DNA from: Bacillota bacterium
GTDB lineage: Bacteria; Bacillota; Clostridia; Acetivibrionales; DSM-1351
Length of the DNA stretch: 14,185 nt
Direction: 5' to 3'
Assembly (NCBI GenBank): GCA_023416275.1
Contig: JAEZIB010000026.1
Coordinates: 1-14,185, forward strand
In this document: one piece after another, positions 7,212 through 14,039 of the stretch
Layout: every line of letters begins with the position of its first letter
Numbering within the stretch: the stretch's first letter is position 1
The notes under the pieces: model-generated
Seen by the model: the letters and a program-made list of their open reading frames with translations, nothing else
The model's database searches: none
Told to the model about the DNA's origin: nothing
Program-made: the position numbers and the translations under genes

Positions 7212-7281
7212 TTTACTACTGATTAGGCAATTTATTTTCGCTATTAAAATGTTAATTTAGATATATCAACTTGAGGTGAGT

Positions 7282-8190
7282 ATGGAAGCATTCTATGTAA
7301 GTATTATATTTTTAGGAATTATATTAGTAGTTGCAGCTCTGTTCTTCATTATAATGGATAAAGTAAACGGAAAAGACTTTTTTAAAGAGTTTGATAGGAA
7401 AAAGGATGAAATGTTTAACTTGATTCAAGATTCTGAAGAAATGGTACAAGAGCTAAATAAGATGTCTGATTATGTTGTAACAGTTATAGCTGAAAAAAAT
7501 CAGGAATTCTTTAGTAAAAATGCTAATTTCAAAGAGCAGGAACCATTAATAGAAATTGAAGATGTGAAAGAGGAAATAAAGGAATTGCCAGTACAAGAGA
7601 AGCAAATTTTACTAGATACTCAAAAAAATTCTAAGAAGGAAATGCTATCTGAAGAGACTGTAGTTAAAAGTGTAGTTTTAAATAATAATATAGGTTATGC
7701 AAAACAGAAAGAAGATGAACCACAAAAGGTAAAAGTTCCTTTTAACACAAAGGATGCAGTGCTGAAATATAAAAATACAGGGCTGCAAAATAAAGATATG
7801 GTTTCTCAAAATGAGGATATTGGACTTCAAATGGACAGTGTAGTTTATGAACCACAAAAACCAGCCAAGCTTAATAAGGACAATTCAGACAAAAATAGAA
7901 TTCAAAAAAAATCAGAATTAGCGGAAGAGAAGTCTATGGATACTGGAGTTATTGATGATAGATATTCAACTGAGGCTAATATAGTAGAAGCTCAAAAATC
8001 ACCTGATATTCCAATAAATTATGAAAATGATACAGAAAATGAAAACCAAAGAAAATCAAAACTCACTCTTAGCGGTAAAAGAGGAGAGATTCTACATTTG
8101 ATAGAATATGGCTTGACTGATGAAGAAATATCTGAAAAATTAAGAGTGGGTAAAGGTGAGGTTAGTCTTATAAGAGGATTAAGCAAATAA
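7282..8190 (+). CDS. membrane-anchored DUF6115/SwrB-like protein
   Basis: The 302-residue protein has one N-terminal transmembrane helix (about 4-26) with a short outside end. It then has a helical, partly coiled-coil region (about 30-75), a long disordered Lys/Glu/Asn-rich linker (about 80-255), and a C-terminal helical segment resembling a helix-turn-helix (about 262-302, ILHLIEYGLTDEEISEKLRV). This N-anchor plus C-terminal HTH-like arrangement is that of DUF6115 proteins and of Bacillus SwrB (YlxL), which follows sigD there and activates flagellar export assembly. Here the linker is much longer than in SwrB (about 167 residues). GAGG at 7273-7276 fits the ATG at 7282. A GTG at 7276 overlaps the Shine-Dalgarno. 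The SwrB relation rests on architecture and synteny and is moderately sure. Confidence 0.75.
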   Translation: MEAFYVSIIFLGIILVVAALFFIIMDKVNGKDFFKEFDRKKDEMFNLIQDSEEMVQELNKMSDYVVTVIAEKNQEFFSKNANFKEQEPLIEIEDVKEEIKELPVQEKQILLDTQKNSKKEMLSEETVVKSVVLNNNIGYAKQKEDEPQKVKVPFNTKDAVLKYKNTGLQNKDMVSQNEDIGLQMDSVVYEPQKPAKLNKDNSDKNRIQKKSELAEEKSMDTGVIDDRYSTEANIVEAQKSPDIPINYENDTENENQRKSKLTLSGKRGEILHLIEYGLTDEEISEKLRVGKGEVSLIRGLSK

Positions 8191-8358
8191 TGAAAATATA
8201 ATAACCATCGTATTTGTTTTTTTGACTTAAAGGCAATAACATTTTGCATTTAAAATGTAGAAATGGCATACTTAAAAAATACCGCTATCAAATTTTTAAT
8301 AATAATTCATACAAATGCCATAATAAATTTTGTTGAACAATAAAAGATGGAGATTAAA

Positions 8359-8898
8359 ATGAAAAAACTACATGAGAAGAGTATTGTATTAGGAATTGGA
8401 ATAGGAATGATTATTACTTCTATTGCAGGAATGATTTATTCTGCAGGAACTCAAAAGGAATTAAGCAAGGAAGAAATTATTAGCTTGGCTAAGACTTATG
8501 GTTTAATAGATCCTACTGGTTTCATAAAAAATATCGAATCTGATAACACGAAGGCAACTCCTGACAAAAACACTTCCAATAATACTGAAACGGCAAATAA
8601 TACTGCATCAAATACTTCCTCAACTAACAAAGTGGCTGATGAAACTACTACAGATAAGCAACAAAAGCCTGAAAAACTCGATGCTGAGAGAAATATTAGT
8701 ATTGCAGTACAAAGTGGCTTTGGTTCTAAAGAGGTGGCAAAGGCATTACTTGAAAATGGGGTTATTACTAGTGTAGCTGAATTTAATACTGCTTTAGATT
8801 CATATAATGCCTCTCAAAAAATTCGTACAGGAACTTATTTATTCAAAAAAAATGATGATTTGAACTATATTGTTAAAACCATTTGCAAGTTTAAGTAA
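8359..8898 (+). CDS. MltG (YceG)-like N-terminal domain protein without catalytic domain
   Basis: The 179-residue protein has an N-terminal membrane helix (about 8-29), a short helical motif (KELSKEEIISLAKTYGLID), and an Asn/Thr/Ser-rich linker (about 61-105). Its C-terminal domain (about 111-177) has the pattern of the LysM-like subdomain of endolytic transglycosylase MltG: ISIAVQSGFGSKEVAKALLE, then GVI, then GTYLFKKNDD and an IVK helix. The MltG catalytic domain with its active Glu is absent, and the frame ends at a proper stop, so this is a short family form rather than an obvious break. It probably binds or senses cell-wall material outside the membrane (inference). GGAG at 8349-8352 supports the ATG at 8359 over that at 8347. 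Confidence 0.75.
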   Translation: MKKLHEKSIVLGIGIGMIITSIAGMIYSAGTQKELSKEEIISLAKTYGLIDPTGFIKNIESDNTKATPDKNTSNNTETANNTASNTSSTNKVADETTTDKQQKPEKLDAERNISIAVQSGFGSKEVAKALLENGVITSVAEFNTALDSYNASQKIRTGTYLFKKNDDLNYIVKTICKFK

Positions 8899-8912
8899 GC
8901 TTTTACACTAAA

Positions 8913-8938
8913 TTCGTATTTAAAAATTTAAATACGAA
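8913..8938. terminator. palindrome between convergent genes, possible bidirectional terminator
   Basis: TTCGTATTTAAA and TTTAAATACGAA form a perfect 12-bp inverted repeat with a 2-nt centre, placed in the 46-bp gap between convergent genes. It is AT-rich and lacks a clean T tract, so its strength as a terminator is uncertain. Position and symmetry are the main support. Confidence 0.5.
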
Positions 8939-8944
8939 ATCGTA

Positions 8945-10306
8945 TTATATAGTATATTTCTTTGAGCCAAACTCATTTCTAATAACCTTAAATGCTATTG
9001 GAGTAAATATTAAAGCACAAACTATTTCAGCAGCTGGATAGCAAAACCAAACTCCCTTTAATCCAAAAAGTTTACCTAAAATAAATGCAGAAGGCAGGAG
9101 TACTATTATTTGTCTAAGCAGTGACATTATTAGTGATTTAAAGCCGTGACCTATTGATTGGAACATTGATGAAATAATTATACCAAATCCTGCTGGAATA
9201 AAGCATATACTAATAACTCTTAGTGCGTAAACACCTATTTCAGAATTTTGACCAAATATAGAAAGTAGACTGCTTGGGAATATTTGAAAAATTACTAGTC
9301 CTATAACTAAAATAATAGAAGCAACTGATAAAGATAAAAACAAAGTGCGATCAAAGCGCTTCTTTTTATTTGCGCCAAAATTATATCCCATTATTGGCAT
9401 AGCACCTTGTGTTAACCCAAATACAGGCATGAATACGAAGGATTGCAGCTTGAAATAAATACCCAATACTGAAATAGCAGCTTCTGATAATGACATGAGT
9501 ATGAAGTTTAAGCTTGTTGTTGTAAGCGATGCAACAGCATTCATAACGATTGTAGGGACACCTACTTTGTATATGTCAATCACATTTTGCTTTTTAACCT
9601 TGAAGCCACGTAAATTTGGTCGAACAGCGTGAGTTTTTACAGTGAGCATAATAATAACGTAAGTCATAGCTGTAAGCTGGCTAATTACTGTTGCGATTGC
9701 TGAGCCAGCTATACCTAGCTCTGGGAAAAAGAAATATCCAAAAATAAGCATTGGATTTAATATAATGTTTAAAATAGCTCCAATGAGCTGTGAAACCATA
9801 GGAATTGTCATGTTTCCTGTTGCTTGCAGAGTTTTTGTACAAAGAATCTCAATAAACATTCCAGCAGAGCAGGCAGTTACAATTGTAAGGAAGGTTGTCC
9901 CTAAGGATATAACATTAGGATTGTCCGAAAACATTGCAACAAAAGAACCTGAAAACAATAAACCAATTACAGCAAATATGGCAGCGTTTATTAATGCCAA
10001 AAATAAACCGGTTGATGCTGTGGCAGATGCTTCATCAATTTTTCCTTCACCTAGCTTTCTTGCAACTAGTGAGTTTGTTCCTATTCCCACACCAATAGCA
10101 AAAGCAAAAACCAAAATCTGCATAGGAAAGGCAATTGAGACAGCTTGAAAAGCGTCTAGACTTAACTTTGATACAAAATAGCTATCAACAATATTATATA
10201 GTGATTGAACAAACATTGACAGCATTGCTGGTGCTGACATGCTTGCCAATAACTTACCAATTGGCATTACACCCATCTTTTCAAAGCTTAAACTATCTTT
10301 TTTCAT
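8945..10306 (-). CDS. MATE-family multidrug/Na+ (or H+) antiporter
   Basis: This inner-membrane efflux pump of the MATE (MatE) superfamily exports cationic drugs or metabolites in exchange for Na+ or H+. The 453-residue product has the normal family length. The hydrophobic pattern fits twelve helices in two six-helix halves. Recognisable segments are the N-terminal PIGKLLASMSAPAMLSMF, the first-helix LYNIVDSYFVSKL, GVGIGTNSLVARKLGEGK and, in the second half, MPIMGYNFGANKKKRF. These match clostridial MATE proteins of the MepA/NorM-like group. A strong Shine-Dalgarno GGAGG (10311-10315, minus strand) sits 4 nt from the ATG. It is transcribed toward the motility genes and is monocistronic. Substrate cannot be told from sequence. 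It is not functionally linked to its neighbours as far as I can see. Confidence 0.93.
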   Translation of the reverse strand: MKKDSLSFEKMGVMPIGKLLASMSAPAMLSMFVQSLYNIVDSYFVSKLSLDAFQAVSIAFPMQILVFAFAIGVGIGTNSLVARKLGEGKIDEASATASTGLFLALINAAIFAVIGLLFSGSFVAMFSDNPNVISLGTTFLTIVTACSAGMFIEILCTKTLQATGNMTIPMVSQLIGAILNIILNPMLIFGYFFFPELGIAGSAIATVISQLTAMTYVIIMLTVKTHAVRPNLRGFKVKKQNVIDIYKVGVPTIVMNAVASLTTTSLNFILMSLSEAAISVLGIYFKLQSFVFMPVFGLTQGAMPIMGYNFGANKKKRFDRTLFLSLSVASIILVIGLVIFQIFPSSLLSIFGQNSEIGVYALRVISICFIPAGFGIIISSMFQSIGHGFKSLIMSLLRQIIVLLPSAFILGKLFGLKGVWFCYPAAEIVCALIFTPIAFKVIRNEFGSKKYTI

Positions 10307-10390
10307 AGAACCTCCAATTGATGATAAATAACTTATAGGTAATTACTATGGTTTCGTGCCGGTTTGACCGCAAAAAACTTAGAACTTGCT

Positions 10391-10445
10391 GGTTTGTTGT
10401 TCAGTAACCAACTTGTTTTGTGAAACTTTAACTTTTCATTTTATA
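10391..10445. repeat. direct repeat copy A
   Basis: This 55-bp stretch, beginning GGTTTGTTGTTCAG and ending ACTTTTCATTTTATA, matches 10758-10815 with a few substitutions and about three single-base gaps. It lies in a non-coding gap and is likely a remnant of an intergenic repeat family. Confidence 0.65.
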
Positions 10446-10686
10446 TAATTTGAACACCTAAAATTTTAAACTGTGAACGTTGAAGTAATAATAATTACTG
10501 ATTGCGTACAAATAAATATTTTATCAAATTACGAATATAAATGTCAAATTTATAATATATAATTTCTACCTGTATTTTACAAAGAAGTTCTGCTATTAAG
10601 ACGTTAAATACATTATTAACTTAACTTTAGTTTATTGATATAGTTTGTACTATGAAAAATATATAATAAACAACGTTACTATTCAC

Positions 10687-10719
10687 CAACTAATTCATGT
10701 AATTATTTCTAATCCAACT
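10687..10719. repeat. short dispersed repeat shared with the 13.5-kb element
   Basis: The 33-bp segment beginning CAACTAATTCATG matches 13725-13758 at nearly every position (one gap, a few substitutions). This ties the non-coding gap at 10.3-11.2 kb to the inverted-repeat element downstream. Confidence 0.6.
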
Positions 10720-10757
10720 TTAGAATGAAAAGTCGTGCCTTGTTCAAGTTAACTAAT

Positions 10758-10815
10758 GGCTTGTTGTTCAGCAAACCAACTTATTTTATGGAATTCTTTA
10801 ACTTTTCATTTTATA
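10758..10815. repeat. direct repeat copy B
   Basis: This is the second copy of the repeat at 10391-10445, 58 bp long, beginning GGCTTGTTGTTCAG and ending ACTTTTCATTTTATA. The sequence outside the copies does not align as well, so the duplication is local or old. Confidence 0.65.
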
Positions 10816-11218
10816 AGTTCTACAATATAGATCTTAGTTTATGTAAGTATGTGCTGTATATTGTATTTCAAAGTCTGAATATTAACAAACAACTCCACCA
10901 TCCAAAATCAAAATGTATTAGGGAGTTAGTTAATATTAGGTGTTTAGATAGTATTAAAAAGGGCTATGTTTAACAAAAATAATTTGTAAGTGAATAGTAT
11001 ATTTTTTTTGAATTATATGGTATATATAATGTAGAAATACAATTAGTTCTGATTATACTGAAGCTGACTAGCATTGAGATTTACAGCAGGGCACAAATGG
11101 CAATTTTATAGGCATAGCATATGTTGGTATTAATAATATTAAACTATTTATTAATTTGAGTACTAATGAATTTTAATAAAGCAAAGTAACTAAATTACAT
11201 AATATATTGGAGGCAATA

Positions 11219-11704
11219 ATGGAGTATCAAAAACTTGATAGGAGAATTTTAACTTCTTGGAGAATTGTAAGATTAATTAGTATTTTAATTGTTGGAGCTA
11301 TTTTAATTGCTGCACTGATTATAGCGTCTAGAGTGTCTATCCTTGAGACATATATAATGTATGGATATATTGGTGCTGGAGTAATATTAAGCTATATGGT
11401 ATTAGCCCTTTTATTATACCCCGCAATTGAATACAGACAATGGGGGTACATTATTTCAGATGATAGAATAGAAATCAGACATGGTATTTTTTTAATTAAA
11501 ATTACTGTTATCCCAATTGTAAGAGTACAGCATATAACAATATCCCAGGGACCTATAAACCGCAAGCTTGGCATTTCAACAATAAATGTACATACTGCAA
11601 GCGGAGTCTTTGGTATTGAGGGTATTTCAAGTGAGGATGCAAGCACTATGGCTGAAATGCTCAAATCAAAGTTGTATAACAGACTTGATAATAACGAGAA
11701 ATAG
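11219..11704 (+). CDS. YdbS-like membrane protein with bacterial PH (DUF304) domain
   Basis: The 161-residue protein has two transmembrane helices (about 17-37 and 48-70) and one C-terminal bacterial pleckstrin-homology domain of the bPH_2/DUF304 type (about 71-152). Hallmarks are the strand pattern YIISDDRIEIRHGIF and the PIVRVQHITISQGPINRKLGI segment. It matches YdbS, normally encoded next to the larger YdbT. In Bacillus the ydbST pair is under sigma-W and has been tied to resistance to a bacteriocin. That role here is by analogy only. GGAGG at 11209-11213 sets the start at ATG 11219, not the TTG at 11207 that overlaps it. It is first of a three-gene operon. Confidence 0.85.
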   Translation: MEYQKLDRRILTSWRIVRLISILIVGAILIAALIIASRVSILETYIMYGYIGAGVILSYMVLALLLYPAIEYRQWGYIISDDRIEIRHGIFLIKITVIPIVRVQHITISQGPINRKLGISTINVHTASGVFGIEGISSEDASTMAEMLKSKLYNRLDNNEK

Positions 11705-11753
11705 CTTATGATAAGATAATAAATTTAATATTGCCATAGAGATTGGGGACAAG

Positions 11754-11921
11754 ATGAGAAAATGGGTACTTTATACAATTCAAGCTATTTTAGCAATAAT
11801 TGCAGCAGTGATATTCTTTTTGAATATGAAGCTTAATATAAGTTCAGTTTTTATTGCGGCAGTTTTAGCTTATGTTTTATTTATAATTAAATGTAGAGTA
11901 GCTGATATTGTGTTTTTTTAA
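11754..11921 (+). CDS. 55-residue membrane protein between the ydbS- and ydbT-like genes
   Basis: This short gene starts MRKWVLYTIQ and ends RVADIVFF. It has two hydrophobic stretches (about 5-23 and 31-45) that fit a small helical hairpin, with basic residues at the N-terminus and near residues 46-48. GGGG at 11745-11748 lies 5 nt before the ATG, a proper ribosome-binding site. It sits 49 bp after one PH-domain gene and 74 bp before the other, in the same orientation. A small membrane partner of the YdbS/YdbT-type proteins is a fair inference. I do not recognise a family. Confidence 0.65.
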   Translation: MRKWVLYTIQAILAIIAAVIFFLNMKLNISSVFIAAVLAYVLFIIKCRVADIVFF

Positions 11922-11995
11922 CCTATGTATCTCTACTATTGTATTTGATATTGACATTTGAAATTAAAACATTTTTTTAATCATAGGAGGACAAA

Positions 11996-13408
11996 TTGGA
12001 ATTTAAGCATAGACGAGGACATTTTTTAATTATATTTGAAAAAATATCAGAAATCCCACTACTTTTAATAAGTATTATTTTTAGTGCTTTTCTATTAGAT
12101 AAATTTGATACGCAGGCATTGATACCTGTAGTTTTTATTTTACTTAGCCCTATTTTGAAGCTGGTTAATTATTTCTCTACATATTACACTTTAACGGACG
12201 AACATCTAATTGTAGAATCCGGTGTATTCAATAAGAAGAGAACTGAGCTTCCCTTTGCTACTATTACTACTGTAGACCTTTCTCAAAATATTTTGTATCA
12301 GATATTTGGTGTTTATAAAATTAAAGTGGATAATGCAAGCCAAACAAATGAGCTTGCAAATCAATCAAAGATTAATTTGACTTTAAATACAGAAGAAGCC
12401 ATTGAATTTAAAAAGATTATTACTGGTAATAATACTGAGACAGCGAATGATCAAAATGAGCTAGGGGCAATTAAAGGGGAAATAAGAGATTTTATAAAAC
12501 TAGGGCTATTACAGTCCAAGGCGGCCTATGTTATGAGTATAATTGCTATTATCGGTTCACTTACAAGTTTCATTATTCCATTTATAAAAGGCAAGGTTGA
12601 GGATGCATTAATAGTAGCTATGTTGATTGCATTAATAATTATCATATATTTGATAGCAGTAGTAATGTCAATAGCAAAAGCAGTTATAAAATATTATGCT
12701 TTCAGCGTTTGGGCAGATGAGGATACACTAAAAGTGCAGTATGGACTTTTGAATAAAAAAAGCTTTTCACTGCAGAAAAGTAAAATAAATGGTATTATTC
12801 TGAAACAAAGTTTTCTTATGAGAGTTTTTAAGCTTTATTCAGCAGAGGTAATAGTAATAGGATATGGTGACAAGTCAGAAGAAGGTGGAACTGAACAGGC
12901 TATTATTTTTCCTATTGCCAAAAAAGAAAAAATAAAAGAAATTGTTAACATAGTATTACCTGAATATTCATTAGATTATGACCTTTGTAAACCAGAGAGA
13001 AAGGCAATAAGATACTTTTTCTTCAATCCTTTATTTATATTTGCTGCAATTTGTGTAATAAGTGCAGTTACTACAGCAATACTTATTACTAATTATATTG
13101 TAATGGCATTGGCTCTAGTCTTTTTAGCTTTTTCTGTTGCTCATGCTATACAAAAGTATATCAATGCTGGAATAAGCGTAGGAGAGAGCAATGTTGTACT
13201 TTCCGCAGGAGCCTTCAGCAAGAGGGTAGCTATTGTAAAGACAAAGAGTATAGAGAGCATTACCGCTTCAGGCAGCATATTTAAGAGAAGAAAGGGCTTT
13301 GTATCAATTAGGCTTGGGTTTGTTGCACCTTTGCGAGTATCAAACATATCTTCGCTAAATTTACCTGCAGAGCAATTTGATTTGCTGGAAGGGGTTTTGA
13401 AGTATTAA
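11996..13408 (+). CDS. YdbT-like membrane protein with three bacterial PH (DUF304) domains
   Basis: The 470-residue protein alternates membrane helix pairs with bPH_2/DUF304 domains. Helices lie at about 20-60, 178-230 and 343-386, and PH-type domains at about 63-145, 235-320 and 390-468. Domain signatures include YTLTDEHLIVESGVFNKK, FSVWADEDTLKVQYGLLNKK and NVVLSAGAFSKRVAIVKT. The length and three-unit layout are those of YdbT. It starts with TTG at 11996, chosen because AGGAGG (11985-11990) is ideally spaced and no in-frame ATG lies near. Together with the YdbS-like gene it probably forms a membrane complex. Its role in envelope stress or antimicrobial resistance is only by analogy to Bacillus. 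Confidence 0.85.
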   Translation: MEFKHRRGHFLIIFEKISEIPLLLISIIFSAFLLDKFDTQALIPVVFILLSPILKLVNYFSTYYTLTDEHLIVESGVFNKKRTELPFATITTVDLSQNILYQIFGVYKIKVDNASQTNELANQSKINLTLNTEEAIEFKKIITGNNTETANDQNELGAIKGEIRDFIKLGLLQSKAAYVMSIIAIIGSLTSFIIPFIKGKVEDALIVAMLIALIIIIYLIAVVMSIAKAVIKYYAFSVWADEDTLKVQYGLLNKKSFSLQKSKINGIILKQSFLMRVFKLYSAEVIVIGYGDKSEEGGTEQAIIFPIAKKEKIKEIVNIVLPEYSLDYDLCKPERKAIRYFFFNPLFIFAAICVISAVTTAILITNYIVMALALVFLAFSVAHAIQKYINAGISVGESNVVLSAGAFSKRVAIVKTKSIESITASGSIFKRRKGFVSIRLGFVAPLRVSNISSLNLPAEQFDLLEGVLKY

Positions 13409-13563
13409 ATTACTAAACTTTCCAATGCAATAGAAACCTTTTTGTGTTACTATTCAGCCACTTCAAATTCACAAAGACTATGAGTGTTCATGCTTATCAA
13501 TGGTTTGTTGCCAAAAAAACTCGAAAGCATGGTTGGTGCTTACATGGTGCACTTTCGAGTCTC

Positions 13564-13583
13564 AAAAAACGCAAGCGTTTTTT
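13564..13583. terminator. terminator-like hairpin inside the MITE-like element
   Basis: AAAAAACG and CGTTTTTT form an 8-bp stem around CAAG. It ends in T's in one direction and, by symmetry, T's in the other, so it could end transcription of the YdbT-like operon. The GC content is low, so strength is doubtful. Confidence 0.4.
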
Positions 13584-13678
13584 GCCGATATGGGTGGTAT
13601 TTACTTAAATGATGTACTTATGAGTTCATCAATGCTTTAGCAGCCTCCACATTCACCATCCATGGTTCATAGTGTGCT

Positions 13679-13701
13679 AAAACCGACATCGTGTCGGTTT
13701 T
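13679..13701. terminator. terminator-like hairpin inside the MITE-like element
   Basis: AAAACCGAC (13679-13687) pairs perfectly with GTCGGTTTT (13693-13701) around a 5-nt loop. It is flanked by A's and T's and reads as a bidirectional terminator-like structure. It is the strongest hairpin downstream of the YdbT-like gene. Confidence 0.5.
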
Positions 13702-13724
13702 CCAGCAAAAAAACTTCGTCTCGT

Positions 13725-13758
13725 CAACTAATTCATGCAATTATTTTTTAACGCAACT
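13725..13758. repeat. second copy of the short dispersed repeat
   Basis: CAACTAATTCATG and the bases that follow match 10687-10719. It lies just inside the right terminal repeat of the MITE-like element. Confidence 0.6.
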
Positions 13759-13850
13759 GTCCATTGATAAGTATGAACACCTACATTATATAGTCAAAGG
13801 CTAAATAGTAAACTCTAGGCAGTGAATTTTAAATTTTTTATAATTTGGTA

Positions 13851-13879
13851 TTGATTTGTGATTGTTTGTGTGTTATTAT
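13851..13879 (+). promoter_or_regulatory. sigma-A promoter of tRNA-Leu
   Basis: -35 TTGATT (13851-13856) and -10 TATTAT (13874-13879) are separated by exactly 17 nt. The -10 box ends 24 nt before the tRNA, so transcription would start about 17 nt upstream of the mature 5' end. Confidence 0.75.
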
Positions 13880-13903
13880 ATTCAAGCAGCAGGAAATTAA
13901 CAC

Positions 13904-13990
13904 GCCGAAGTGGTGAAATTGGCAGACGCACTGGACTCAAAATCCAGCGGGGTTAAACCCGTGCCGGTTCAAGTCCGGCCTTCGGCACCA
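13904..13990 (+). tRNA. tRNA-Leu, anticodon CAA
   Basis: The acceptor stem GCCGAAG pairs with CTTCGGC, followed by A and an encoded CCA. The anticodon loop CTCAAAA gives anticodon CAA, which reads UUG leucine codons. The long variable arm (class II) and the T loop TTCAAGT fit tRNA-Leu. The length is 87 nt including CCA. It has its own promoter and terminator. Confidence 0.97.
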
Positions 13991-14001
13991 AACTTCTTAA
14001 G

Positions 14002-14034
14002 AACCTTGTAACTACTTGAGTTACAGGGTTTTTT
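14002..14034 (+). terminator. rho-independent terminator of tRNA-Leu
   Basis: AACCTTGTAACT (14002-14013) pairs with AGTTACAGGGTT (14019-14030) with one G-U wobble around a 5-nt loop. A run of T's continues to 14034. It lies 11 bp after the tRNA CCA. Confidence 0.9.
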
Positions 14035-14039
14035 ACTTT

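Larger units (their letters stand above)
10307..11218. other. 912-bp AT-rich intergenic region without a credible gene
   Basis: This gap between two divergent genes carries their promoters (not confidently located), two imperfect copies of a 55-58-bp direct repeat and a 33-bp segment also found in the element at 13484-13780. The 82-codon frame at 10725-10973 overlaps the second repeat copy, has no Shine-Dalgarno and is Phe/Tyr-rich like translated AT-rich noise, so I leave it out. The rest shows no RNA gene or mobile-element gene. Confidence 0.6.
13484..13780. mobile_element. non-coding MITE-like element with 20-bp terminal inverted repeats
   Basis: The left end GTGTTCATGCTTATCAATGG (13484-13503) is the reverse complement of the right end (13761-13780) at 19 of 20 positions. 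Weaker symmetry (GTTGC) continues inward. The 297-bp body holds no gene but has several hairpins: ACTCGAAAG/CTTTCGAGT (13519-13560), AAAAAACG/CGTTTTTT (13564-13583) and AAAACCGAC/GTCGGTTTT (13679-13701). I could not find a target-site duplication, so the parent transposase family is unknown. It occupies most of the 495-bp gap between the YdbT-like gene and the tRNA. Confidence 0.6.

Noticed and set aside
8359..8898. MltG-like gene as a frameshifted pseudogene
   Set aside because: The frame has a good start and stop, and the downstream bases contain no remainder of a catalytic domain before the convergent MATE gene.
9765..10148. 127-codon + strand frame opposite the MATE gene
   Set aside because: Antisense shadow of a clear MATE-family coding sequence.
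10725..10973. 82-codon frame on the + strand in the large gap
   Set aside because: No Shine-Dalgarno, overlaps repeat copy B, composition like translated AT-rich non-coding DNA, and no recognisable domain.
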